NCBI RefSeq assembly: GCF_007565055.1
Contig: NC_044551.1
Span: forward strand, 98,920,089 to 98,984,088
Origin: Rhinopithecus roxellana
Lineage: Eukaryota > Chordata > Mammalia > Primates > Cercopithecidae
Length of the DNA stretch: 64,000 bases
Reading direction: 5' to 3'
Shown here: positions 24,340 through 35,734 of the stretch, one piece after another
How the letters are laid out: each line of letters begins with the position of its first letter
Position numbering within the stretch: position 1 is the stretch's first letter
Notes under the pieces: model-generated
Told to the model about the DNA's origin: nothing
Databases searched by the model: none
What the model saw: only the letters and a program-made list of their open reading frames with translations
Translations under genes and position numbers: made by a program

Positions 24340-24761
24340 GACATGGTTTCTTTGGCCCTACCAAGTCGCATGTTGACATCTGACCCCCAGTGATGGAGGT
24401 GGGCCTGGCGGGAAGTGTTCATGACCGTGGGGGCAGATCCCTCATGAATAGCTTGCAGGAACTCATTCTTGCAGGAATGAGTGAATTCTCACTCTTAGTT
24501 CCTATGAGAACTGGTTGTTGAAAAGAGCCTGGCACTCTCCCCTCTCTACTGCTTCCTCTCCCACCATGTGATCTGCACAAAGAGGCTCCCCTTTGCCTTT
24601 TGCTCTGAATGGAAGCTTCCTGAGGCCTCACCAGAAGCAAATGCCATGCTGGTGCCATGCTTCTTGTAAAGCTGCAGAACCACGAGCCAAACAGATCTCT
24701 TTTTCTTATAAATTATTCAGCCTCAGCTATTTCTTTATAGCAACACAAATGGACTAAGACA
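24340..24761 (+). mobile_element. Second MaLR (MST-type) LTR
   Basis: Opposite orientation to its neighbour: 'CTTTGGCCCTACCAAGTCGC', 'GATCCCTCATGAATAGCTTG', 'GAGCCTGGCACTCTCCCCTC', ending 'ATGGACTAAGACAA'. Its 5' end abuts the 5' end of the LTR at 23648-24339. Confidence 0.85.
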
Positions 24762-24999
24762 ATGGGTATTCGTTTTATTTACGGTATTGAAATTGTTTTG
24801 AAATTAGACAGGTGACAGTTTCACAACAATGTAGATGCACTGACTGCTACTGAATTGTACATTTAGAAATGGTTAATTTCGTTAAATGAATCTCACCTTA
24901 AAAAATAAAATTTTTAAAAATCAGAGCTGAAAAGCCTGAAACAATTCAGTTCGTTTTTGTTTTTTTTTCCCTTTCTTCCCTGTTTACATCCAGGAAATT

Positions 25000-25225
25000 T
25001 CAGTTGAGTCCAGAAAGACTGAGTTGCCCAAGTCTGCATAGCTGACAAATGACCAGGTCACAGATCCAACCAGGTCTGCTGCCCTTTATTCTACAGCGTG
25101 ACATCTATAAAATGGGAATCATAATTTGTTCTTCATAGAGTTGGAAGGACCACGTGAAAATGATGTAAAAATACCTATAACAATGTCCTACACTAAAGGG
25201 GCTCTCAAATATTTTATTATAATTA
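25000..25225 (+). mobile_element. MIR
   Basis: 'ATCTATAAAATGGGAATCAT' and following bases fit the MIR 3' half. Confidence 0.65.
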
Positions 25226-25239
25226 GTAAGAACTAGTAA

Positions 25240-25480
25240 TAGAAACTAATACTACCTAATGCTTTTTCAGTGCTCACTAGGCGTCCGTCACTCCTCCAAG
25301 CATTTTTAATGTATTCACTATTTCATTCCCTAGCGACCCTGTGGGATGGGTACAGTTAACATTAAACCCATATTACAAAAGGGAGCCTGAGGCACAGCAT
25401 GGGGGGTGTGGCTTCCCCAAGGTCATATCCCCAGCAAGCATCAGAGCAGTGTTCAAACCAAGATACTGTGTTTCTAGAAC
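25240..25480 (-). mobile_element. MIR
   Basis: 'GAGCCTGAGGCACAGCATGG' and 'CCCAAGGTCATATCCCCAGC' follow the reverse MIR core. Opposite orientation to the neighbouring MIR. Confidence 0.7.
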
Positions 25481-25711
25481 CTTCCCATTTATGCTACACT
25501 CTGTAGGGACTCAGTCATTAAACAAATGCCAGGTTTTATGAACAAGTATCTTAGTATGACATCCAGTTCTCCAAACCTCACATCTCTTCAAAAAAAATAA
25601 AAAAAAGAAGACATTAAGTAAACATTGAAAATAGAAAAATAAAACCTTTTCTCCCCTTCAAGAGACAAGATTATCCAATTTCTACCCCTGCGTGATCCAT
25701 AAAGAATGGGC

Positions 25712-25795
25712 CAGCCCAAGAGGAACACTTGAGGACAGGAGTGTGAGACCAGCCTGGGAAACTCAGCAAGACTCAATCTCTGAAACAAAAGGTAA
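25712..25795 (+). mobile_element. Alu monomer fragment
   Basis: 'GTGTGAGACCAGCCTGGGAA' shows an old left-arm Alu fragment. Confidence 0.65.
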
Positions 25796-26095
25796 CTTAA
25801 TTTAAAAAGATTTAACAGGGATCTATGAGGATCCATTCAGAAAATACATAAATCTAATCTAGATACTACCCTCCCAAAACCACTTCACAATAAATATTTT
25901 TTGGAAGCAAGCTAAAACTAACATAAACCAACCCAAAGGAAAACACAAGCCATTCCATTCCCTTCCTTTGCTCCAAAGTTACACAGCAGCACTTCTTCAG
26001 CATCTAAAGCAAACTTGTCCAACCAGCAGCCAAGGACGGTTTTGAATGCAGCTCAACACAAATTTGTAAATTTTCTTAAGACATTATGAGATTTC

Positions 26096-26399
26096 TGCTG
26101 GGCACTGTGGCTTACACCTCTAATCCCAGCCCCTTGGGAGGCTGAATCGGGGGGATCCCTTGAGCTCAGGTGTTCAAGACGAGGCTGGCCAACATGGTGA
26201 AACCTCATCTCTACAAAAAATACAAAAATTAGCTGGGCATTGTGGTGCACGCCTGTAGTCCCAGCTACTTGGGTAACTGAGGCAGGAGGATCGCTTGAAC
26301 CTGGGAAATCAAGGCTGCAGTATGCCGAAATCGCACCACTGCACTCCAGTCTGGGTAACTGAGTGAGATCCTGTCTTAAACCAACAACAAAAACAAAAA
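26096..26399 (+). mobile_element. Alu inside hAT element
   Basis: Divergent full-length Alu with CAACAAAAA tail. Confidence 0.9.
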
Positions 26400-26401
26400 T
26401 T

Positions 26402-26713
26402 GGCCGGGCACGGTGGCTCATGCCTGTAATCCCGGCACTTTAGGAGGCCGAGGTGGGTGGATCACCTGAGGTCAGGAGTTCGAGACCAGCCTGGCCAACA
26501 TGGTGAAACTCCGTCTCTACTAAAAATACAAAAATTAGCCAGGCGTGGTAGTGGGCACCTGTAATCCCAGCTACTTGGGAGGCTGAGGCAGGAGAAATGC
26601 TTGAGCCTGGGAGGCGGAGGTTGCAGTGAGCCGAGATCCTGCCATTGCACTTCAGCCTGGGCAACAAGAGCGAAACTCCGTCTCCCCTCCCACCCCGGCC
26701 CCCCCCCAAAATT
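26402..26713 (+). mobile_element. Alu with C-rich tail inside hAT element
   Basis: The body is normal but the usual A tail is replaced by 'CCCCTCCCACCCCGG' and a C run. Confidence 0.9.
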
Positions 26714-26859
26714 AGGCTTTTTGTTTGCTTGTTTGTTTGTTTTTAAGCTTATCAGTCATCTTACTGTTAGTGTTAGTATATTTTATGTGTGGCCCAAGAC
26801 AGCTCTTCTTCCAATGTGGCCCAGGGAAGCCAAAAGATTGGACACCCCTGATCTAAAGA

Positions 26860-27475
26860 CTTCAAGTCCCAGCCAAGTCTTGTTTGGCCCACTAGGTAAA
26901 AACCAAAACATTTTATGTTACTTGTCAACATTTTGCAAATTGGAACATTTCACAGAAATCTAGGTTTCTGATCTCTCTTTAACAAATAGAAGGCCTGGCA
27001 ACACTGAGCCCTAATTCTTCAAGTTCTGTGAGCTCCAGTGAGCCACAATCCCTACCACTCCCCATGGCACACGACCTAATTCAGTGGACACATCTTCCTT
27101 ACCTGCGGCCCCATATTTGTTGCCCTTTTACACCATGCCTTACATAGTCTGGGTCTCAATACCGGTTTTGAAAAATGCATTCTTTGGTCCATAATGCCTC
27201 CATTCACAGTAAGCTTTGGAAGGGAAGTTTCAGTTATTTAATGGGCTTGTCAAGCAGTGATCTTAATTAAACCTGGCTCTAATCAAAAGGAAAATGAGTA
27301 TGTTTTTAGGCCAGCATTGGATATAATATATTGAATCATACCTTAATTCTGACCAAATGGCAGACTAAAACCCTTTTAAACAGTCTGTATTTTAGCCACC
27401 CAAGTGAGTTGAGTATTCTATTTATAGCTGCCAAGGGTACAACTTTCAGACTTCCTTCACCTACCACCCTGCCCC
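26860..27475. other. Unique intronic sequence
   Basis: Nothing recognised. Confidence 0.5.
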
Positions 27476-27477
27476 CA

Positions 27478-27479
<2 letters not shown>

Positions 27480-27525
<46 letters not shown>
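27480..27525 (+). repeat. (CA)n microsatellite
   Basis: About 23 CA units. Confidence 0.97.
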
Positions 27526-27526
<1 letters not shown>

Positions 27527-27636
27527 ATGGTACCTCCGAGATTGAATTTCAGCCTCCAGCAAGTCAGACGTTTGCTCTTAGTTTAGTTTGGGATGATTCC
27601 TAAGCTACAGGCATGCTTTCTGGCCACTTGCCAATT

Positions 27637-27698
27637 GAACACCAGAAGGCAAGGATATTCCGTTTATTCCTCAAAAAAAAAAAAAAAAAAAAAAAAAA
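27637..27698 (+). mobile_element. Possible tiny retro-insert with poly(A)
   Basis: About 36 bp of unrecognised sequence plus 26 A residues, flanked by GCCAATT at 27630-27636 and 27699-27705. Size and short repeat make this tentative. Confidence 0.4.
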
Positions 27699-27705
27699 GC
27701 CAATT

Positions 27706-29664
27706 CTATCTTCCCTTTGGTTTTAATAAAATTCACCAAAAAAGGAGTTTACATTTCTCTCAGTGCCTGCCTTCTTTTGTGACTGACATCGAACACAAAA
27801 ATAAACCATTTCTTTCTCCCTAGTTATAAAACAAACCCTTTTCTCACTTCCAAGATTACGTTATAGAGGAAAACAAATTCATACTTGGCATTTAAACGTG
27901 CTAAAAACTCAAAGACAAAGATACAGGCTGCTATCAAAATTCTCTTAACACTCCTGTCAGTTCATTTAAAAAAATCAGATCTTGAGTAATAGTCAAGTCC
28001 TCTTTAGCAATAAAGCACAGAGATGCATACTTGGTAATGCTAGAAGGAATCCAGTCCTTTAGGGTATGAATTGCATATGAACATTTCAAACTACAGTTTT
28101 CTGCTTCTCCTTGTATATACGTGTATGGCTGTCTGAAGCTCAAGACTGAATGATTAATTTCGACTTTCACCCTGGTATCACAGAATTTCCTTCTTCTCAA
28201 GTTTGTGAATGAAGCCATCTTGTGCAAAACTGCATCTGTAGGGTGGCTACTCGGGTTAAGGCAGGATGAAGACATCACTGGGACCCCAGGACAGCAGCAA
28301 GTCATAGGCTGTGGAGGTGGCCAGTGTCCAGAGTGCCCGGGAAGGCTGGCAGTGGAAGACAGGCTACTGACCTGTCTGCTTACAGAAGCAGAGCCAAGCC
28401 CAGGCAGTGGCCAAAGCAAGCGGAGGTGTGCAATGTGGGGTTTGGGTGTGGCTAGGAGCCCATAACATCTTGAGTCAGAACAAGAGAGACAAGTGAGAAC
28501 CAGGATACACAAGTACATGCTGAAGTACAGAAATAAGGTCAGCAAAAATTCTGAGCTCCAAGAACAATAGGCCAGGCAAAGACTGGACCACCATGTGGCA
28601 AGAGTGGGAGGAGGTTAAGATACAGTTGCTCAAGACAAAAAGACAAGAAGGAGAGGGAGCCAAGAGACACCAGGAGGAGGAACGACCTGGACCTGGATCA
28701 CGTGGGATACTACATTCGGCCCCTTTTATGGGATTTCAGTTAAAACAAGAAACAACACAACACAGCTAACCTGGGCTCCTCCCCGGAAACAGACACCTGA
28801 AGATACCAATTTCCGTGGTGGGACAGGAAAAGCAAAGGAACATAAAGAAGTCTGTCCGATCCTGACCAAATGATAAAGACCTTAATGTTCCAGCATGGTA
28901 CTGCAAGCTAGGCCACGGGTTCAAGGTGGCATTTCTTCCTAGAGTACCTACAGGAAGCTGGGTAGAGACCAGGGTGTTTTACAGGAAGTGCGGGCAGCTT
29001 GGCTGAGCGCCCACTGCCACAGCCAGTTCTGCTGATCCCAACAGCTGGCCAGGCTGCCTTTCCTTCGCTGCCACTCCACCTGATTCCTGCTTGTGACAAC
29101 CTTCCCAAGGACCTTCAGGAGCTTCTGCTGGAATACGCTAAGAAGCCCGCAAGCCCATTCTTACAAGAACCTAACATCCATTATCAGTATCAGACAGCAG
29201 TCAGCAGAAGAGATCAATATGTACCATAACCATCACCTCACTGGGATTAGTGATACCCGACAGACCTTACGTGGCCCACCTATGCATGCCACTGTTAATT
29301 CTGCAGACCTGTTCTTTCTGCTGAGTCTACTACTTTTGTTTTGCCTATTTGTAAATGCTAAGTTTCTAGCCCCAGATCTGTCTCTCCTACATTTAAGGGA
29401 GTCTACACAAAACATGCCTTCCACTGGGTACCCAAGACATGAAAATAACCTTGAGATTTAATCACTGCCTAGTATGGGATCGTATCGCACTAGAAAAAGT
29501 CCCAATATTTTATAAACGCACCGCCAGTCCTGGGAACTAGCAAGCCACCTGGCCGTGAGAGCAGTGATAAGCTCGAGACATCAACTTGTAAGAGAAGAAA
29601 TGAACACACAGGCTCTGGGGGAGCCAAGAAACTTGGGATCCCATCTGGCTGTGGGACTTTGCAA
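27706..29664. other. Unique intronic sequence
   Basis: Nearly 2 kb without recognised repeats. Holds a 203-codon minus-strand ORF (27934-28545) with no recognisable domain, judged a chance ORF. Confidence 0.45.
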
Positions 29665-30029
29665 GGGTGGAACTTTCACAGCTGATTAGAAATTAATATT
29701 GTAATATACATACATCACAAGATTAAAAGTATAATCTTAAATAAACGGAAATTTCCCAGAAATGCCAAAGTCACCAGCAGCAAAGGAAAAAGGCTCTGGA
29801 TTCATGAACGAGCTCTTCAAAGCTGGGCATGGGACTTACATCTTTGGGTTAAGATTCTGTCTACAAAATGAAGAGGCAAGAGTAGAAGATCGCTAATAGC
29901 CAACTGCAAAATGATATTGATCACAGAAATAAAATCTAACAACCAGGCCCCCTTCCACTGAACTAAGGTATACGGTGCAAAACAAAAAAAGTACTTTCAG
30001 AAGTCAAGAGTCCCACCAGGGAACACAAG
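29665..30029 (+). repeat. Intronic duplicated block, copy A
   Basis: About 365 bp, roughly 90% identical by eye to 49281-49648 in the same orientation, with one clear 4-bp indel near 29840. No consensus repeat family was recognised. It could be a local duplication or two copies of an uncommon interspersed repeat. No ORF is conserved between copies. Confidence 0.85.
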
Positions 30030-30059
30030 TGGGTTCCAGGTCATAGGTAGTTCATCTCT

Positions 30060-30210
30060 ACATGAGATTAACAACAATTCCTAAGATGCAGAGGACTCAA
30101 TGAAATCCAGGATATCTGCAAAAGGGCTCAGCACAGCAAATGGCACCAAATAAGTTCCTCACAGATGTCCTCTATGATTATCATTATTATTTTTAAAGGT
30201 TTATAGATAA
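30060..30210 (+). mobile_element. Probable MIR
   Basis: 'GGGCTCAGCACAGCAAATGG' and 'AATAAGTTCCTCAC' resemble the MIR 3' end. Confidence 0.45.
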
Positions 30211-30455
30211 ATCTGAGGGACCCTCCAAGGCGCATCAGTCAATCAATTGTACTACCTTGGTGTCCTCCGCACCTCCCTCCACAGCATCATGGTCTCACTA
30301 ATGGCAGCGGGTGAGAACCCTCCTAGCTACCAGTACAACCACAGCAATGGCAGGCCAATCAGAGGACCCGTGGCAGAGGCGAAGTCACGCTGAATTCCAT
30401 CAACAGTGGTCTTCAACAAGCACTCATCTCTGATGCAAAGAAATCACTCACCATT

Positions 30456-30739
30456 GGCTGGGCGGAGTGGCTCACGCCTACAATCCCAGCACTTTGGGAG
30501 GCCGAGGTGGGCAGGTCACCTAAGGTCAGGAGTTCAAGACCAGCCTGGCCAACATGGCGAAACCCTGTCTCTACTAAAAATATAAAAAATTAGCTGGGTG
30601 TGGTGGCATGCACCTGTAGTCCCAGCTACTCAGGAGGCTGAGGCACGAGAACTGCTGTTGAACCCAGGAGGAAGAGGTTGCAGTGAGCCAAAATTGCGCC
30701 ACTGCACTCCAGCCTGGGTGACAAAGCGAGACTCTATCT

Positions 30740-30776
<37 letters not shown>
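30456..30776 (+). mobile_element. Alu with about 39-A tail
   Basis: Perfect 14-bp duplication AAATCACTCACCAT at 30441-30454 and 30777-30790. Confidence 0.95.
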
Positions 30777-30782
<6 letters not shown>

Positions 30783-30790
30783 CTCACCAT

Positions 30791-31975
30791 ACATCTCTTA
30801 TAATGAATCTGAATTAACAGAGCTAATGAGTAAATATTCAAAGCATGTCACTTACCAGTTGAATTCCCTGAGTGTTAAGCCTCAGCCTTGGTAGAGATGT
30901 CATCGCTGAAGCCTCATTACCAGCCCATCAAGCCCAGATTTCCACCATGAACCATCTCCAGAGACCTTTGTTCCACTACGTCAGGGTCAGCTAATGCTGA
31001 GCAAATTATCCACTTAGTCAATTCATTTCACCGTCAACAGTGGTGCAGACTCGTGTTCTAACAAATTAAATATCCCATTTGGAGTTCTGAGGAGTCTTTT
31101 TAAGTTATTCCCAATCAATAAAAAAAGCACACACAACACTAAAGCTCCTGTAGAAAGATGGTTCATTTCTCTTCCAATGTCAAAAAGCCATGAAGTCAAA
31201 AAAAAAAAAATTTTTCAGATTAAATTAAATTACTTGCTTTTTTTCTCCTCCTGCTAGGAAGAGAAAACAGGAGAGGAGAAGCATGGAAAGAACTCCCTCC
31301 TAAATCATAGATTAAATCCAGGAACTTTAAGATGATCCAATTTCATTTCCCTCCTGCCTGAAGATTTAATGAGAGCAGTAAGGGTGTGAACCTATAAGCA
31401 GCCTTCCATTTATTTTCAGCAAATAAGAAAGATTTGCCTGCTGATTCAACTGCCCTCACCAAGGTTTTAGAGGGATTCATTACTATGGCTGGCAAGAAAA
31501 CAACAGGCTTGGTGAAAATTAAGAAGAAAAACCACACACTTACTCATCAAAATTGGGAGAAATGGAAAAGAAAAAAGGTATGAAATCATTGGTAAAGGTT
31601 CACATACGCCATTCAAAGAGGCTGAATCTTGAATTGTCAGGGTTGGTAACCCGAATGTTGGTAATTAACTAAAACAATGAGATGACACGAAGAGGTCCAA
31701 AGAATATAGTGTAGATCGCTAATGTCAGCCCCTTCTATCTTTCTTTCATTTCAGAAATACACATATCAGCTCCACACTGTCTGTTCCTTCCTTTCTTAGA
31801 TCAGTGGAAACTCAAAAAGTTGAGATGGCCTAGAAATAAAAATGGCTTAATATCCCAACCATTCACCAATGCTGCAGAAATCGATGTTGGAATAAATAAG
31901 ACAAATATAAAACTATAGATCCAGATATATAATATAACCAAGTTATACTACATATAATGAAGGTATTAAAATTAA
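30791..31975. other. Unique intronic sequence
   Basis: Nothing recognised. Confidence 0.5.
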
Positions 31976-31988
31976 TAAAAATCAGATT

Positions 31989-32290
31989 GGCCGGGCGCGG
32001 TGGCTCATGTCTGTAATCCCAGCACTTTGGGAGGCCGAGGTGGGCGGATCATGAGGTCAGGAGATCGAGACCATCCTGGCTAACATGGTGAAACCCCGTC
32101 TCTACTAAAAATACAAAAAAAATTAGCCGGGCGTGGTGGCAGCGCCTGTAGTCCCAGCTACTCAGGAGGCTGAGGCAGGAGAATGGCGTAAACCCGGGAG
32201 GCGGAGCTTGCAGTGAGCCGAGATCGCGCCACTGCACTCCAGCCTGGGCGACAGAGTGAGACTCCGTCTTAAAAAAAAAAAAAAAAAAAG
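31989..32290 (+). mobile_element. AluY
   Basis: Low divergence. ATCAGATT flanks at 31981-31988 and 32294-32301. Confidence 0.95.
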
Positions 32291-32398
32291 AATATCAGAT
32301 TAATGCATCATTCACATACACCCCAAACAAGACACTATGGAAATTACTTTAGGAATAATGATTTTACTTAGAAAATGCAAAATATTAAAATAAAATAC

Positions 32399-32703
32399 GG
32401 CCGGGCGCGGTGGCTCACACCTGTAATCCCAGCACTTTGGGAGGCCAAGGCGGCGGATCACGAGGTCAGGAGATCGAGACCATCCTGGCTAACGTAGTGA
32501 AACCCTGTATCTACTAAAAATAATACAAAAGGTTGGCTGGGCGTGGTGGTGGGCGTCTGTAGTCCGGGCTACTCGGGAGGTTGAGGCAGGAGAATGGCGT
32601 GAACCCGGGAGGCGGAGCTTGCAGTGAGCAGAGACCCTGCGCCGCTGCACTCCAGCCTGGGCAATGGAACGAGACTCTGTCTCAAAAAATAAATAAATAA
32701 ATA
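32399..32703 (+). mobile_element. AluY with (AAAT)n tail
   Basis: AATAAAATAC flanks at 32389-32398 and 32704-32713. Confidence 0.94.
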
Positions 32704-32747
32704 AATAAAATACAAGAGGGGAGATTCTTATAAGTCAATCTTTTATA

Positions 32748-32972
32748 TCAGGTTTTCTTACCCTTAACACTACTGACATATTAGACGGGATCAGTCTTCA
32801 TTGTGGGGGCTGCCCTGTGCAGTCGAGGATGTTTAGCAGCATCCCTTGGCTTCTACCCACTAGACACCAATAGTGACCTCCCATCAGCGGTAACAATCAA
32901 AAATGTCTCCTGATACTTCTAAATATCCCCAGTGAGGCAAGAGTGCCCCCAGTTGAGAACTACCATTCTATA
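32748..32972 (-). mobile_element. MER20
   Basis: 'GTGGGGGCTGCCCTGTGCAG', 'GGATGTTTAGCAGCATCCCT' and 'CCCCCAGTTGAGAACTACCA' in consensus order; nearly full length. Confidence 0.88.
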
Positions 32973-32988
32973 CAAAACAGTAACTCTA

Positions 32989-33298
32989 GCAGGGCATGGT
33001 GGCTCATGCCTGTATTCCCAGCACTTTGGGAGGCTGAGAGGGGAGGAGAGGATCACTGGAATCCAGAAGTTCAAGACCAGCCTGGGCAACATAGGGAGAC
33101 CCGTCTCTACCAAAAAAAAAGAAAGAAAGAAAGAAAAGATTAGATGGGCATGGTGCACACATCTGTAGTCCCAGCTACTCAGAAGGCTGAAGTGGGAGAA
33201 TCTCTTGAGCCCAGGAGGTCGAGGCTATAGTGAGCTGTGATTGCATCACTGCACTCCAGCCTAGGCAACAGAGCGAGACCCTGGGTCCGAAAAAAAAA
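32989..33298 (+). mobile_element. AluJ-like
   Basis: Divergent Alu with an AAAG tract between arms. AGTAACTCTA flanks both sides. Confidence 0.9.
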
Positions 33299-33299
33299 A

Positions 33300-33900
33300 A
33301 GTAACTCTAACCTATGTATCCATCCCTTTATAACTTCCAGGCTACATACTTTACAACAAAGAATATTTCTGCTGATCTAACCATGCTACCCATTTTCTTT
33401 CTAAACTACAAAATATGTATTCCATAGGAATAAAAAATATTAGCAGCTGCCAAGGAGTACCATCTTAACTGAATCACAGCCTTCAAAAGCTGGTTTAAAT
33501 GTAAACCATCCATTACCTTTTAAAGTCTCACACTACTAGAAGGAGCGTCAGATTTCCAAAACAGTTTCTTAAAATTTTATCATTAAACTTGAAAGAAACA
33601 GCACATTTCCCCAACTCGGGTAAGGAAGATGTGAACAGTTCAAAAGCCCAAAGTTGTGACTAGAGACTAGACAGCTGCGTGTCACTTCCATCTACAAGGC
33701 AGACAGAAGCATCAGCTCAGTGGATTACAAGCAAGATTTACAAACTGCATATGGATTCCAAAGCAAATACACTTTTTCCCTCAATGCTGCTTCATGGAAG
33801 CTGGAGTTTACCAGAAATAGACAAAACTCCAAAAAAACAACTGATGAAATTTAGTGTGGCCTTGGCATTCCACACAGATACTCCCTGGAAACACAAAATT
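33300..33900. other. Unique intronic sequence
   Basis: Nothing recognised. Confidence 0.5.
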
Positions 33901-33919
33901 TCACGAAACTATTTTTCTC

Positions 33920-34224
33920 TTTTTTTTTTCTTTTTGTTCTTTGAGACGGAGTTTCGCTCTTGTTGCCCAGACTGGAATGCAATGGCGCAATCTCAGCTCA
34001 CTGCAACCTCCGTGTCCCGGGTTCAAGTGATTCTCCTGCCTCAGCCTCCCCAATAGCTGGGATTACAGGCATGTGCCACTACACCCAGCCAATTTTTATA
34101 TTTTTAGTACAGACGGGGTTTCTCCATGTTGGTCAGGCTGGTCTCAAACTCCCAACTTCATGTGATCCGCCTGCCTCGGCCTCCCAAAGTACTGAGATTA
34201 CAGGCATGAGCCACTGCACCTGGC
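33920..34224 (-). mobile_element. AluS-like
   Basis: Flanked by GAAACTATTTTT / GAAACAATTTTT. Confidence 0.94.
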
Positions 34225-34504
34225 CCACTGAAACAATTTTTCGAGCCCTCACGCTGAAGAGGGATCACTTTCCAATCACTCAGTTGAGTGTGCAGCTGCT
34301 GTCATCACAAAACTAAGCAGAAAGTCTATCTTTCTGCTTTTGTTTGGCTACAGGAAAATTTCTGCTTGTTGTTCCAGTCACTGGCAGAAATTAGCTAATT
34401 CCTTTTGGACTTGTATTACCTGACTGCTCTGCTCTGTATGGAGAAGCAAATATGCATTCCTGAACTTCAAAAACATCCTTTTGACTTCAAAAACCTACAA
34501 GAAC

Positions 34505-34809
34505 GGCGAGGTGTGATAGCTCACGCCTGTAATCCCAGCACTTTGGGAGGCCAAGGAGGGTGGGATCACTTGAGGTCTGGAGTTCAAGACCAGACTGGCC
34601 AAGATGGTGAAACCCTGTCTCCACTAAAAATACAAAAATTAGCTGGGCGTGGTGGCGGGCGCCTGTAACTCCAGCTATTCAGGAGGCTGAGGCATGAGAA
34701 TCTCTTGAACCCAGAAGACAGAGGTTGCAGTGAGCAGAGATCATGCCACTGCACTCTAGCCTGGATAACGGATCAAGACTCCATCTCAAAAACAAAAAAC
34801 AAAACAAAA
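34505..34809 (+). mobile_element. Alu
   Basis: Full-length. CTACAAGAAC and CTACCAGAAC flank it. Confidence 0.93.
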
Positions 34810-34854
34810 AAGTCTACCAGAACAACTGCCTTCCCCTCCAAATGAGTTCATGGA

Positions 34855-35080
34855 GCTGGAGCTCTTTGGCCGGAATCCTGGCTCTATCACTTCCCAGCTG
34901 TGTGAACTTGAGCAGACCACCTCCCTTCTCTAAGACTCTGTGTTCTCCTACATAAAATAAAGATGTAATCAACACAATCACTTAAGGACTACCAAGCAGA
35001 TTAAATGAATTAATAGATGTAAAAAGCTCAGCACAGTCCTAGTCCATGGTTAAGTGTCCAATAAACTTTCACAAGTTAAA
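34855..35080 (+). mobile_element. MIR
   Basis: 'GAATCCTGGCTCTATCAC', 'CCAGCTGTGTGAACTTGAGC' and 'CAGATTAAATGAATTAATAG' follow MIR order over most of its length. Confidence 0.82.
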
Positions 35081-35102
35081 TAACGGAATAAATATACACG
35101 CA

Positions 35103-35721
35103 GGCCGGGCGTGGTGGCTCACGCCTGTAATCCCAGCACTTTGGGAGGCCAAGGCAGGTGGATCACCTGAGGTCAGGAGTTTGAGACCAGCCTGGCCAAC
35201 ACGCAGAAATCCTATTTCTACTGAAAACACAAAAATTAGGCCGGGTGTGGTGACTCACACCTGTAATCCCAGCACTTTGGGTGGCCAAGGCGGGCAGATC
35301 ATGAGGTCAAGAGATCAAGACCATCCTGGCCAACATGGTGAAACTCCATCTCTACTAAAAATACAAAAATTATTTGGGCATGGTGACACACGCCTGTAGT
35401 CCCAGCTACCTGGGAGGCTGAGGCAAGAGAATCATTTGAACTCGGGAGGTGGAGACTGCAATAAGCTAAGATTGTGCCACTGCACTCCAGCCTGGCGACA
35501 GAGCGAGACTCGGTCTCTCAAAAAAAAAAAAAAAGAAAAAAAATTGGCATGGTGGTACACACCACTAAACCCAGCTACTAGGGAGTCTGAGGCAGGAGAA
35601 TCGCTTTAACCCGGGAGGCAGAGGCCGCAGTAACCCGACACTGCACCACTGCACTCCAGCCTGAGCAACAGAGCCTGACTCCATCTCAAAAAATAAAATA
35701 AGATAAACAAAATAAATAAAA
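35103..35721 (+). mobile_element. Alu interrupted by another Alu
   Basis: Left part 35103-35237 and right part from about 35538 join in register across a second Alu. Confidence 0.92.
35238..35537 (+). mobile_element. Nested Alu
   Basis: Full-length, inserted at the middle A-rich region of the older Alu. Confidence 0.92.
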
Positions 35722-35734
35722 GTGTTCCTGAACA

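Larger units (their letters stand above)
23405..24908 (+). mobile_element. L1M 3' end split by paired LTRs
   Basis: L1 pieces 23405-23647 ('CCAGTGAAAGAAGCCAAATG') and 24765-24908 ('GCTACTGAATTGTACATTTA') join in order across an inserted LTR pair. Confidence 0.75.
26010..26850 (-). mobile_element. hAT element (MER30-like) holding two Alus
   Basis: Ends CAAACTTGTCCAA and TTGGACACCCCTG form inverted termini (CAGGGGTGTCCAA type). Exact 8-bp duplication ATCTAAAG at 26002-26009 and 26851-26858, the hAT hallmark. Two plus-strand Alus lie inside. Family name from memory; orientation arbitrary. Confidence 0.85.
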
